Origin: Blastobasis lacticolella
Taxonomy: Eukaryota; Arthropoda; Insecta; Lepidoptera; Blastobasidae
Length of the DNA stretch: 64,000 nt
Direction of reading: 5' to 3'
NCBI GenBank assembly: GCA_905147135.1
Contig: LR990049.1
Location: forward strand, 14,897,428 to 14,961,427
The position numbers were made by a program, and so were the translations under genes. The notes under the pieces were generated by a model. That model did no database searches. It was not told the DNA's origin and saw only the letters and a program-made list of their open reading frames with translations. Positions 1 to 12,516 of the stretch are shown piece by piece. Within the stretch, counting starts at the first letter, position 1. Every line of letters begins with the position of its first letter.

Positions 1-2679
1 AAGGTCAACATTATTAGCCGATACTAGCCCACTACCGGACATAGGCCTACCCCAATGAGCGTCAATTCTCCTTGTCCTCGCTTGTCCTCCTACAGCCTTA
101 CGCAAATCGTCACTCCACCTGCTGGGCGTCATACACCGAGCTTGAGGAGTCGCGGTCACACAGGAAGTCTTTTACGCCAGCGATAATCGGTTCTTCGGCA
201 GATATGGCCAACCCACTTCCACTTCAGCTTACTAATTCTATGATATGTTGGTAACTTCGGTATTCTGCCGAATAACTTCGTTGTTAATCTTATTCTTTAA
301 ATCAAAGTCAAATTATGTAATGGCCTTAAAATAGGATAGATTTGTAAGCGTTCTCCGTACAATCGGTATTGCATTGCCAATCGCCCCATAGCCGTTCCAG
401 AGAGGTCTGTTAAAACTTCAGAACGACCGAAATGAGGAAATCAAAGCTTACTAACAATATCAAATTTAAAAGAAAATTTACCGTTTGACATCCTGAGTGA
501 TGGTAGTATTGCGTGACTTTCATTGGGTACAGACTGATCGTTGCGTTTTTCATCCACGCTTATCGAATTACACGGCCCAGAAAGCCTAGTGCTCGATCTT
601 AGGTAACATTCAATTCAATACAGGTATGGGTGTCAACATTTATCTCGGAGTACTGTGAAACCTCTTCAATTGGAAATTGGCTAACGCGACCCGCCATCCG
701 TTCGCCTCGCCTAACGACGAAACAAGACAACTATAGGATGCGCCCGCGTCGCCTGCTGCATAGCCAATGCCCAAACGGTTACATAAACTCACACAGCCTT
801 GTGCAAGACGTTTAGAGCTAGCCAAAGTTTTAATCTAGCTATAAACTGTGCCCACTTGACAATAAACGCATCGTAATTTTGCCGAAGGGTGTGCGAAGAG
901 AATACCGCTTTCAGTTATTTAGGTAATCTCCGTGTAATTGTTAATTTATTGCTGTTGGACAATCCTGGTTACAAATGGGCTTTAGGTAGAGCGTAGAGCC
1001 ATATTGTGAATTAGGTAGTACATACTTGGCCCTTAATTCAGTCACTAAGTGGGTGCTAAGCAAACGAATACCATATTTTTATGTTAATCGATAGACAAAC
1101 ACCAAACAGGCAAATGGGCCACCGGATCTAGGATACGAAACACCTAGTAAATAAGATGGATGGAAGTATTTATGTTTATATACTTTAATCATGCCGACTT
1201 AAACGATGTGGAATACTTTCATACCCACAGCCTGGACATTCATTCGAGTGAAAAATTAAAAAAAATCTGTTGTTCGCTTGTGTTGTGTAGTTCTAGACTG
1301 GGTACGCAACAAATTTGATTTCGATGGGTTTCTGTCAAACCGTTATTGCTTCACGAAGGTTTCTCGAGGAAAAAACTATATCTACTGGGTGTCTCTATAT
1401 ATCAATGGGAATAACTTTGAAGATTAAGTAGGTACTCTTGTTATTCTACTAATAAGTCGAGACCCACCCACGCCGTCCGTATTTGTGAAAACATGGAATC
1501 TTAGTAAGGAATTGAAGCAATTAAATAACTTAATTAACAAACAAAGCTATGCGGAACTGGTCCAAGTTGTTTATTCAAATAAAGTATTTTTTCATGTGTT
1601 TGAATATTCAAACTGCAATTAACAACCACGTCATTTTAACTACCTACAGCAAACTAGATGGACATTAGTAATCGTTAACAAAAAGTGAATATTTGTACCG
1701 CAGTTACTCTTAGACAAGGTTGAAATAATCACGAACCAAACACAATATACATTTTGGTTTTGTCCATATAATCTAGTTTGTATGGGTATGGGTGTCTTCA
1801 TTAGTTTGGTTCGTACTAGTTCAGTTCCCAGAACCACTTACTCTATCACTTTACGTTTTATCAAGTGTATATACACGGCGATAATATTATGTATTCAAGG
1901 TGTAATACTTTTACTGAAATGTGTGGCTGCCATGCATGTTTGGTGTGGCCGATGTTTTTCTGCTAGATTGCCGAGGATTGGCGGAGTCCTTTTCTATTCG
2001 GCAAGAAGGTTGACGTGAGTGATGCTGCGATTAGTTGCTATATTCTGTGCTTTAATTAGTGTTTGAATTCGACGGCCATTGTTGCTGGATAGTGTAGCCC
2101 GTTTACGAGACAAACACAAGGTACTACCCGAACAATATTTCCGAAATTTGTATTGCCGATCCATATGTTGCATGGACAATATTTTATCATGGCCGGGCCA
2201 TTATTGACAGTATTGAAACCATATATTGCAGTAAAAATATTGCCCGTTTAGAACATAACTTTTAACTCAAAATATTTAAATTACCTACTGCTTACCTACT
2301 ATAAACTAAATATAGTGTGATAAGCGATCACCGTCGCAACTACCCTCAAGACACCCGTAACAGCCCTGCAGTAGACTAGGTACCTACACACGTCGCCGGC
2401 TTGATTGGTTAGGTACGTAAGGGCGACTTGTTCTAGCCCACAATACATGCAGCTATAACGAAACGACCGACGTCAATAACGAAACTTTTCTCCCATATCA
2501 AAATTCAATGAAAAACTATCATAAATACTCACATTATAGCTATAGGTATACTACTCGTAAGCACTTATCTCCCGTTAATCCTGGGAAGCAGAGCTTTACC
2601 AAGACTATAGAATGCTGCGTGGAAAACTTGCGACGACTAATCCCTCAAAAATTTGACAATCGATTTTATAAATTACTAG
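1..2679. other. No gene recognised
   Basis: AT-rich sequence. Short open frames on both strands have no splice context or family resemblance that I can see. No RNA gene or clear inverted repeat was found. It is probably intergenic or intronic DNA of a gene outside the window. Confidence 0.5.
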
Positions 2680-2860
2680 TTGGCCCGGCGAGACTTAGTT
2701 CGCGTATTGTCCTACGCCTCCTCTACCCTACCCCTACCATACGAAAACGTACTCCTACTCTACAACTACCCTACTTTCTACCCTACAACTACCCTACACC
2801 TAACCTACAACTACCCTACACCTACTTTACCACTACCTACCCTTTTTTACTTTGCATTTA
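2680..2860 (+). repeat. GACCCGGC-type dispersed repeat with CCTACA minisatellite
   Basis: A 'ggcccggcgagacttagttc' head is followed by a degenerate run of CCCTAC(A/C)(A/C)CTA units. The same head plus 11-bp unit architecture recurs at about 28978 and 40318, so these are copies of one dispersed element, possibly a Lep1/Helitron-like family. The array here has drifted more than the 40.3-kb copy. Open frames across it are by-products of the stop-free repeat. Confidence 0.6.
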
Positions 2861-3645
2861 AGCCACCCTATATTATATCGAACAAAACAAAAAAATTCAA
2901 ATCGGTACCTCCGTTTTGGAGATTTTACGCACATTAAACATTAAATGATTTTTATATATATAGATTTGACTATTAATAATAAACTAACTTTTAATAGTAG
3001 TTTATGCAACTGTCTTATAAAAGGGGGTATTAAAACAGTAGTGTCTGTTTATCATACGAGGCGTAGCCGATTATGATAATAGTTTGACACGAGTGTTTTA
3101 ATACCTAATTATATGCAGTTGCATACACTAATTTATCTACACTCATATTTTTATGTTATAATATCGTACCTATAATTTTCTCAACTTTGCTGGAAGTAAG
3201 CTGCGAGTCAATTCTGTTGTATCTACGCATCGAGGATATCAAGCGGCGGGAAATTCACTTAATTATTTTCACATTTATCTATTTATTTGCTTCAAACAAG
3301 AAAAAACATTTACAAACACAAATTACAACAATTAGAAAAAATATTCTGTTTAGCGGGAAAATAACTACACAGAATATAAACAGGAAAATTTGAATTTTGA
3401 ATTTGAATTTGTCAAAGACATTTAGGTATTCAGCCTACATTTCGCCGCGTCTCGGCGCCAGACAAAAATTTAAAAAATAAAAGTGTTGCATAATGATTAA
3501 AAAGTTATTTTACGTTACAGCTGTAATGAAATTAGTATGGGAAATGCTGTATCGAAAAGTTATTATTTAAAATTTTATAGACTGGCGTGAAAAAAGTGTA
3601 TCCTTAAACAACTGTTTTCGAATATGAAATTGGAACATTACGCTA
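2861..3645. other. No gene recognised
   Basis: AT-rich. A short inverted motif, 'tagtgtctgtttatcatac', is followed by AT runs. Nothing interpretable as coding was seen. Confidence 0.4.
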
Positions 3646-3893
3646 TCATCATCACAGCCCATAACAGTCCACTGCAGGACATCGGGCCTCTCCCACGAAA
3701 GGCGAGGTCATTGCCATAATATCCACGCTTGGCAGGCGGGTTGGAGATCGCAGTGCAGTTGATGTAAATCTACTCAGAAAGATGCTGCTGCCCACCTTTC
3801 GGATTTGTCCCTTAGTCGCCTCTTACGACACCCACGGGAAGAGATGGGGTGGTGCTATTCTTTGAGGTGGCGGCACCACACACCAACATTACG
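3646..3893 (-). repeat. Dispersed ~250-bp repeat, LINE 3'-end/SINE type (copy 1)
   Basis: It starts on this strand with 'atcatcatcacagcccataa' and contains the diagnostic 'cttggcaggcgggttggaga'. Further copies lie at 17043 (+), 18629 (+) and 27434 (-), with a degenerate one near 61270. The ATC/GAT microsatellite end is typical of the 3' tails of lepidopteran LINEs and the SINEs that borrow them. The exact family is not established. Confidence 0.75.
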
Positions 3894-5049
3894 CTATGAG
3901 TGTAGATAAATATATTTTATCTATGGTATCTAAACTTACCAAGCTTTAGAAATAAATTGTCGAACACTTTCACGCTACACAAATCATTCTGTCCCGTAAT
4001 AGTGATGATTTCTCTAAAACCACAAATTAGAGGTCACAAATCACGACGAAGGTAATTGGTGGAATGTAGCTAATTTCTAACAATAATGAAATCTTTTTTA
4101 AGTTGCTGAGCTTTAAGTAGAACTTTCTTAAGCTTGGTCATCTTTCCGGTTTGCATTTTATTTTTCTAGTGCTCACATTGGCTATGTAGAGCTGTCTGTA
4201 ATGTAATGTAGTTGCAATAAGGAGTAATAATCATCATCAATTCATATTCCCCCTGATGAGGCCCCGGTCCGCCTTGACCATGATCCAGGATTTGGCAGGT
4301 TAGTAAAATGAAAATAAAGTGTAGTCAGTAAATTATGTACAATTCAAGAACATATGAGCATTGCCCGTACGATCAAATTCCTAGTTGTTAAACTTAAACC
4401 CAATAGCATATCTATAACTTTTTCCCACGAGTTATTGTGGCCTAAGAGACTGGTTAATGGCCCCTTTTTATTTCAGAAAATTCAATTTGACTAACTAACT
4501 TATGAAAGCTTATGCTTAATTGACCTCTAGTACCTACAATACCTACCTACATTTTAAAGATGACGGAAGATAGTTTGTCAAGGAAGGACTGTGTGGCTAT
4601 TTTAAATAGCATTTAACGAAGATTAAAAAACGTTGCTAAATTGTGTTTTTGAAGTAAATCTCCTCTCGAGATTTTTAAATACAATTCCTAGGCAAATTGT
4701 GTTAGCGTTCAGAATGGGATGAGATCGAAGTCGACTTTAAAAGTTCAATCTTCAACTCGATTTTCTTCGAAAAGGTATCCATTCTATTCTGGTTGCGCGG
4801 ATAATACTTAATTGCGTAGGTATGATCTAGCCATCGGCTTTAGTTAGTCTCAGTTTATTTACTAGTACTTTGTTGAGGGCCGAGTTACGAGGGCACGTGT
4901 TAAAAAGATAAAATGTAAAATTGATAAGACGAACATACAGCATAAGTGTTAGGGGATTTTATCTCTGAACTAAGCGATAAATAAGTCTTGATCCGTGCAT
5001 TTATTTGTCTGTAAATATTACTTATGTTTTGTTTTTACTTACTCTCGAC
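3894..5049. other. No gene; short SINE remnant at ~4215-4300
   Basis: Mostly unique AT-rich DNA. Positions 4215-4300 carry 'ccgccttgaccatgatccag', the conserved tail of the tRNA-derived SINE family seen complete at 37408, here in the reverse orientation. Confidence 0.5.
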
Positions 5050-5400
5050 AATCACGGGCCTAAATTATCATGCACGTCGGTCACTGCACTCGTAGAGTCC
5101 GGAACCAAACTCAAAACTATTGTGTTCAAATTCCCGCGGTCGTGCGTGTTTACGCGGTTGTCATGGCAACGCGCGAAAGTTTCAATATGGCGGCGGTGCG
5201 CGTGCGCCGCGGCTGTGAGCAGACTGGCTGGTTGTTTGTAGGCTTGCTGGGCCGCGGCGCGGTGCCGCCGGGGAGAGGACGAGCAGCCTCCATCCAGTTT
5301 CGCTCTCGAGGACGGCGCGGCCCACGGCGCGGTGCCAAACGCCTCCATACACACCATTTTCTGGTGATTAGGCTTATTGGGTCTCTGTAGATGCGGCGGC
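5050..5400. promoter_or_regulatory. CpG-rich block with X-box-like palindrome
   Basis: A sharp GC/CpG-rich island in an AT-rich background. Positions 5157-5170 read GTTGTCATGGCAAC, one base from the RFX X-box palindrome GTTGCCATGGCAAC. At about 5186 there is CAATATGGCGGCGG, resembling a YY1-type core. Overlapping open frames on both strands are expected from high GC and show no protein family. The block could be a promoter or a first noncoding exon of a gene whose coding exons are outside the window. Promoter activity is inference. Confidence 0.4.
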
Positions 5401-6622
5401 CTTCACCTTGAGCTTTCAACTAAATAATACTCCTATATTAATAGTGCCCGCAAGGCCCGCCGGCAACAACAGTATTTATTAACCGGTATTAATATTTTTT
5501 TATGAGCGTTACTTGGAGCGCTTCAGGCTATTTTTTTACGCTTTGCTAGGTGTTCGGAAATGAAAAATATAAATTGCAATATCAATAGATATTTTATTGT
5601 TTGTGATTAAATTAAAATCATTATTTTGATGAAACACATCGATCAAAATTCTTTCAGACTATCTTGATAACATCGATTAATAAACGAGAAATACAACATC
5701 TACCTAAGAGTAAATTAACGCCAATTTCTAACTGGTTTCACTACTTAAAGCAACTAAACTTAATCAAAGAATACATCTATCCATTTCATACAAAAAAGTT
5801 CCCGTTCCAAAGGACAGATCTTACGATTACAAAGACGCGATGGATTGTGAAATGGTGGAGAAATTAATGAGTCTAAATTACGATAAAATGTTAAACAAAT
5901 ACATGCTACATAAAATATGTTCGATAAGTAACATTACAGCGTATACAAAGTACCCAGTTAACTCAGTTATAAAATTAATATTTTAATTAAATCAAATGAT
6001 ATGATGCATTCTTGTGGCGCTCGGCACGCAGGCGCGACTCGCGGGTCCACGCACGCAGCGTAATATCGCAAACCACTGCTAGTCTGCTATCAGTACCGAT
6101 TGGTACCCATTCCATACAAACAGCCGGAATAGGAAACAAAGCAACAGGTAGACAATTAACTTGTCGATTTTGTAAATGCTAACAGGAAATAAATCGTAAG
6201 TAGTTTATAATTGCAACATTACGCTGTGTGCATATATAACTAAAAATACACTAAACTAAAACCATAATATAGCAGATTGCAAGATCCGAAAAGTTAGAAA
6301 ACACAAAATTACGTATATACAAAATACGTACAATAACGTAAATGTAACGAAAATGTTAGTACAAGCTAAAATATTATGTGACTGATTAGTGATTATTCAT
6401 GTATGTTGTTCAAAAATGTTTTTTGTACAAAAATATCAGTTCCACTAAACTATTTACATTAATGCGGCCTCTGGACCCTTGTTATCTAGCACTTTGCGAT
6501 AATTTACAGCCAGCTGATAAACAATATACATTTTATACAACATAAACTCAATAATAATGATACTTACGACTAATACAACATAGACAATATAGCACCTATA
6601 TGGTTTTTACTTCATCGTGGAG
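5401..6622. other. LIPT1 3' flank, no gene seen
   Basis: AT-rich DNA between the CpG-rich block and the LIPT1 stop codon. It may include the LIPT1 3' UTR on the minus strand. No other feature was recognised. Confidence 0.4.
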
Positions 6623-9002
6623 TTAGATAGTGTTGACAACTTGGTCGAAGCATTTGGCGACGAATTGTTCTTTGTCATCTAGTTCCTTGACGTCACTGGT
6701 GAGGTGGCGCGTGAGCATCGCGTCTTGGAGTGCGGCGAGGGCTTCGGAGGTGAATCTCTTGCCCTTCATGTGGGTGACGACTGAGGCTTCGCCGTGGAAG
6801 CCCGACTCCACGAGGCCGGGAGGGATGTTAAGCGTCACGTCACTGATGAGGCCCTTCTCGACAGCCATGTTGATAACGAGTTCTTGGGTCGCAGAGTAGA
6901 CGGTCGAGGGCGCCAGGAGTTCCGCTGGTACCGGGAAGGTGCGGCTCACCGTGAACGACGGCGTCTTGCCGTAGCACCAGTCCCACGCCTGGAGCTCGTT
7001 GCGGAGCTCCGCCAGACCTGATAACAAAATACATGCCATTATATACATTGAACATGTAAACAAATGTTTGGATTGTTGGCCTTTGATGTTAGTTGTTCGG
7101 TCTGTAAGTTTTAACAATAATTGTACAAGTTATATGTAGGTATTGGAGTAGGTCTATGAAAAACAATCTATGATCTGTTTCTAAGAATGGCTTGAGAATA
7201 GTAAACAGTGACATATTAGATACCAGTTTTGACTAAGATTTACAGTCATAATCGTTTTCCACACATACAGTAACTCTGCATTTTTATTATATTTTAACTT
7301 TGTGTAGGTGCACCAGTGTAGGTAGGTGCCGGTATGACCGCTGGGATGATAATGATTTGTGTATATCAGTAAAGTATAAACCAACCTGGGAACCAGTCAT
7401 CGGTGGGGTTGACGTACTGGAAGCCCCGCTGCTTCGAGATCAGGCTCTGTCCGCCATCTTCGAGCCGCAGGGCAGGTGTGCGCAGGAACTCGTAGCCCAA
7501 CGCTGTCTGCAGGTTGTCCACCGTCACCTTGTTGTCCACGTCAGCCAGGTTTGTCACGGGGGACGGTGTCGACGCAGTCGCGTTTGTCTGTATGCCATGC
7601 TAAATGAAATTAACACGGCCTTAACATTTTGATGGGAGGGATCGGGTTAGTGGTAGTGACATGGTGTGCAGAACATCACTTAAAAAGCTTTTACACATAA
7701 AATGTCAGGATGTATGGACTTGTATGGTAATGAAAATGATATTATTTTGGAATACTCTTTGCAGATAAAACGTCACATGAGGTTATGTTTGATCACACAA
7801 TGCGTTACAAAAGTATGTCACACACACACAGAGACACATTACAATGTAGTGCATGAAGTGAATCACTTGAAAGACCACTGTTGACCCATGACATTGATGC
7901 ATATGTAAAAAGCAGGCAATGCATGGAAGTAAATAATGTAGCTACACATTCAAGGGAATTTGATGAGTCACCTTCCAGTGTCAATAATGGTAAAGCGCAT
8001 GAATAGGGTAAGGAAGGATAGGAAGAGGGTAAGGTGTGGAGGAGGTAAGGAGGTAACAAAACTAAAATAAAATTAATAAAAACAAAATATTAAAAATAAC
8101 TACTGTGCAAAGAAATAGCTACAATATTAATTTAAACTGATGTTATCAAGACATAAATAATAAGATAAAAAGAATTAAAGCCCAGTCAGATGTGAACTTT
8201 GTACTAACCTCACGTTTAGACAAGGCCTTGCTGAGATCTGCCTTGTTGGCATTGACTAGAAGGGTGCAATGATGGTAAGCTGTAGTACGGCCCACCTTTG
8301 CAGCTGTACCAGATACCTGGAAAATTTTCATTGTTTAATAACGTAATTAAATTAACGAACAATGCAAGATAATATTAAGAAATGAAAGAAGACTTCATAT
8401 ATAAGATTAAGGTAAAACATTGAATAGTATAAATTGAATATATGGGATTAATGTACCTTGTATTTATCTCGTACTATGAGATCTTGTCTCTCGTTGATAG
8501 TAGACCTAATTCCAAATCCTCTGAACAGAGCTCTCTTGATCAGTTCTAAATTGTATTTTCTATCATATCTCTCTTTGGTAGTAAAGAAACTGATGTTTAG
8601 GTTGCCACGGTCATGGTACACGGTGCCACCTCCACTGTGACGGCGTGCAAGAGCGATCTCCTTCTCAGCCAAGAGGGGCACATTGGCCTCAAGCCAAGGG
8701 TTCTGATGCCGTCCAACAACAACACATGGTTCATTTCGCCAGACCATCATCACATGATGGTTGGAGAAATCCATGTTTCTATACATCCAATCTTCCAAAG
8801 CCAAGTTGGTGTAGATATCAGTGGACTGGGACATGAAGACAGATTTTGTGATCTCCCCCTCTGGCGGTAATTCACTGTCCTTCTTCTTTGCAGACAATGT
8901 CTTACTGCTGGTGACCAGGCTTCGAGCGCTGGCTCTTCTGGTGATTCCCACCATAACGCAAGCACTGCCCATAACAAACTTCTTCATCATAGATTGAGCC
9001 AT
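6623..9002 (-). CDS. LIPT1: Lipoyltransferase 1, mitochondrial
   Basis: Four coding exons on the minus strand: 9002-8457, 8316-8209, 7599-7386 and 7017-6623. All have GT/AG sites and consistent phase (546+108+214+395 nt), giving 420 residues and a TAA stop. The N-terminus is basic and serine-rich, as expected for mitochondrial import. The LplA/LipB-type core is clear: [19 protein letters not shown] at residues 120-138 (lipoate-binding loop) and [15 protein letters not shown] starting at residue 184, with the conserved lysine at 189. NATAS and the GKTPSF segment in exon 4 also match the animal family. The family transfers lipoyl groups to E2 subunits of mitochondrial 2-oxoacid dehydrogenases. 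It is slightly longer than human LIPT1 (373 residues), mainly at the N-terminus. Confidence 0.93.
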
Positions 9003-9157
9003 TGTCAGTTTTTACTTATTTATTACTTTTATTTACTAAACGGATACTTTTTTGTATGAACTTTCAAAGTCAGTATTTAAGCGTAAATCACGAATTAACA
9101 GTCTATTTTACCTTTGCTTAACAATAACCAAAATGTCCGATACTATTTAGGGAGGCG

Positions 9158-9316
9158 CTAATGCATACACTTAGAGGCACAGGCGTCTGTGTCGGCCGAG
9201 GAGAGGGAGATCAGGTATTCGTGCAGTTCGATGGTCTGATGCAGCCACTTCCAGGTCTGGTGCAGGCTGTAGATTCGATAACGAATACCCAAACAGTCAC
9301 GGCAGTCACTTGGCAT
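9158..9316 (-). CDS. Possible small ORF, 52 residues, unknown
   Basis: Upstream of LIPT1 on the same strand, ATG at 9316 to TAG at 9158 encodes a tryptophan-, histidine- and cysteine-rich peptide (SDCRDCLGIRYRIYSLHQTW near the start, ending ACASKCMH). The frame stays open upstream to 9352, so it may instead be an exon. Local GC is higher than in the surroundings. A candidate initiator exon (MRRRK followed by GTAATT) lies at about 9525, but its phase does not join this frame. I do not recognise a family, and it may be noncoding. Confidence 0.25.
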   Translation of the reverse strand: MPSDCRDCLGIRYRIYSLHQTWKWLHQTIELHEYLISLSSADTDACASKCMH

Positions 9317-10558
9317 TCCTCTTCTTGGATGCGAGTTGAGTAAAAATATCACAGAACTGTTAAAATTAAATAACAGTTACTTTACACAAAGACACAAAAT
9401 AAGTACGACTAAAAGAGTACAAGACAAAAATGAATTAGAGTCAGTAGTAGTAGCAATGAGTAGAAGTGTAGCGCGCACGACAGTTTATACTGAAATAGGC
9501 ATAATTACCTTCCGCCGTCTCATTTTATTCGCGCTGATAATGATAAGGGGGCCGGGGAACCAGGAGGTCGGGCGAGGGCATTCGAAGTTCAATATTCAAC
9601 GCTAGCAAACAAACATCATGATAAGAAGCACGGCAGAGCCACGCGTACATAGCTTATCGTATTTTATTATTTTATAGATTAGTAACTGTTTTGTTCTAAT
9701 GTAAGCATTACGCTTCGCTTGCTTGAGTAGGCACCTACCTACTAGATAATTTTCATAACAAATCTGCCTACAAAACCACCATAATCGAGAATATATTAAA
9801 ATAAAAAATTAAAATAAATTTGACAGCTGTTTCATAGAAGTGTTGCTGCCTGCCGTTGTATCGACACTATCGACAGACCTTATCGAAATCGAGTATCGAC
9901 AGATTCGCATTTAATTCGATGGCTCCGATGCAGTTCAAGCAGCAAAATCTCATGACATTTGTACACTGACCTCAAGTAATATAAGTATTACAGGTCAGTG
10001 CATTTGCATATAGCCACATAGAGTTTGGGATCTATTACAGCTTTGCTTAATCCTACAACTTGCCCATTATTTAATCGTAACTAACGAAAATAAACAATCC
10101 TACAGAAATCAAATTGTCTGGTTTGACTTTTATGAATGACGTTCTATTACTTTAAAAACTTGTCATAAGTTGCCATACAGTATTTTTTTATTAAGCGATT
10201 CGGACTTAACGTGGTCCTAATATATTCTATTTAATTCAGGATGAGTTCAGGATTCATTTTAGCGACGCTTGAAACAAATTCCGAACACAAAAACATACGA
10301 TATTTTAATAAATATCTACAGCACCCAGATATGAAGGTATGGTCTATTAATACGTATGATTATATTTCGGCCAGTCAGTCGGACTCTTTATTGATTTAAG
10401 ATTAAAACTGTAGGAGACTAGGAGAGATTGATCTAAACTAATAGCATCAACACGGTAATATGATTAAGTTAGGTACTCTTTTCGCCTAAATTAACAAATA
10501 TCGATATTTGTTAATTTCATATTCAGTCGATATCAACATTCAACTAATCAACATCCCT
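9317..10558. other. Intergenic, no gene recognised
   Basis: AT-rich DNA without recognisable coding signal. It contains several short ATCGA-rich stretches near 9860-9910 and 10500-10540. Confidence 0.4.
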
Positions 10559-11152
10559 ATGCTTTGTCTAAAATAGGACGATAATTTTGACAGCTCACTA
10601 ATTGTTGGTCTTTGGCGCACGCCTATGAAGTTTTATGTTTTTTTTCGGAACAATGTACTACGGAAAATGTCGTACTTCATAGACAGGCCCCGCCCCTTTA
10701 GTGAAGTGCCACGAATAAGGAATAACAACAGACAATTGAAAATCGATATTGATATAATATAATCGAATATTTAAAATTAACATTTAGGTAACCTTATTAT
10801 TTTTTGTAACTAAACTCTTATTCTTTGTTTGGTTTTTACCTTAAGAGACCTTTCACAACAACAATTTCGAGTCGCGCGTATTCTACGTAATAGGATGACT
10901 GACCGAATAGAAATACGCACGTGTCATAATCGTCGTTGTAGAAGGGTTTTTAATGTCGTATTAATAAATTATTAATTCAGAAGAAAATAAATAGTTTATT
11001 TTGTATAATACGTATAGCAAAACCATGCAACTATCGATTCCAAGTTCTATGAGAATGATAATCGATAATCGAATAGATTCATTAACGATTTTACACAACC
11101 ACATCCCTACTGTGATCTGTCAAAATTATCATCCTATTTTAGACAAGGTATA
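10559..11152. mobile_element. ~590-bp MITE, copy 1
   Basis: Its ends are inverted: TTGTCTAAAATAGGACGATA at the left and the complement, ending TTTTAGACAAGGTATA, at the right. Copies of similar length lie at 11932-12516 and 35521-36116. This copy is in the opposite orientation to the other two, judged by which end carries 'agctcactaattgttggtct'. It has no coding capacity. Flanks suggest a TA-type target duplication, but the palindromic edge (TATACC...GGTATA) hides the exact border. Confidence 0.8.
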
Positions 11153-11629
11153 GTCGTCCCTGCTCGTTATTCTTCTGTCAACGACAATAATAAGCGGCCT
11201 ACAGACGTTTGGATTTAGTTTGATCGGGTTACTGACTTCGTCTTAAGTCGACCCTACACACACGATAAGAATCGTCGATATTTTTATTAGTCTGTGCCAT
11301 GGACTTACTACCCAAAGGGACTGCGCACTGCTTTGACTAAAACCGGGCAGAGCGAGAGTCACCATCGATAGTCCTTTGTCCCTTTTTAACAGTGTAAACC
11401 ATAGCCTCCTTCATCTTACAAGCCATGCGCAGAAGTTTGACAACGTCGCATTTTGAATTTTAGTGAACCGGAAAACTTCTGTAAAACTATCATCGCGGTC
11501 GTCGTCGTTTTATGTTATTAGTTATTTAAGTGATAAAGTATATTAATAAGTATATACATTAGTTAGATAATATGTAATTGGATAGATTTTTGTCCTATTT
11601 ACCTATATACCTACTTGCAATTGTATTAT

Positions 11630-11890
11630 CCTAATATTATAAATGCGAAATATAATCTATGTTTGGTTTTGTACGTAATGGATGTTTGTTACACCTTTAC
11701 GCAAAAACTACTGATCGTATTTTAATGAAATTAGGCAGTTATATAGAATATAGCCCCGAATAACACATATGCTATAATTTATCCCGATATTTAATGTGAT
11801 TCCCGCGAGAACGGTTCCGGCACGTTATAACAGAATTTTATGCGGACACAGTCGCGACCAAAAGCTATTATGAAATAAAATAATCTATGC
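11630..11890. repeat. Dispersed 'tattataaatgcgaaa' repeat fragment
   Basis: The 'cctaatattataaatgcgaa' start followed by 'acgcaaaaactactgatcg' is a phrase common in lepidopteran dispersed repeats. Related starts appear near 52030 and 59820. Noncoding; assignment to a Helitron-like family is tentative. Confidence 0.45.
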
Positions 11891-11931
11891 CAGCCAAAAT
11901 ATTGCCCAATTTATTAAATATTATACCTTGT

Positions 11932-12516
11932 CTAAAATAGGATGATAATTTTGACAGATCACAGTAGGGATGTGGTTGTGTAAAATCGTTAATGAATCTA
12001 TTCGATTATCGATTATCATTCTCATAGAACTTGGAATCGATAGTTGCATGATTATGCTATACGTATTGTACAAAATAAACTATTTATTTTCTTCTGAATT
12101 AATAATTTATTAATACGACATTAGAAACCCTTCTACAACGACGATTATGACACGTGCGTATTTCTCTTCGGTCAGACATCCTATTACGTAAAATACGCGC
12201 GACTCGAAATTGTTGTTGTGAAAGGTCTCTTAAGGTGAAATCCAAACAAAGAATAAGAGTTAAGTTATAAAAAATAATAAAGTTACCTAAATGTTAATTT
12301 TAAATATTCGATTATATTATATCAATATAGATTTTCGATTGTCTGTTGTTATTCGTTATTCGTGGCACTTCACTAAAGGGGCGGGGCCTGTCTATGAAGT
12401 ACGATATTTTCCGTAGTACATTTTACCGAAATAAAACACAGAACTTCATAGGCGTGCGCCAAAGACCAACAATTAGTGAGCTGTCAAAATTATCATCCTA
12501 TTTTAGACAAAGCATA
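11932..12516. mobile_element. ~590-bp MITE, copy 2 (nested)
   Basis: It has the same termini and interior as the 10559-11152 copy but in inverted orientation, and it lies inside the 3.0-kb element. It is full length, so it inserted after or travelled with the host element. No coding capacity. Confidence 0.8.

Noticed and set aside
5052..5419. Overlapping open frames on both strands of the GC-rich block
   Set aside because: High GC removes stops in all frames; the peptides are arginine/alanine-rich with no family resemblance.
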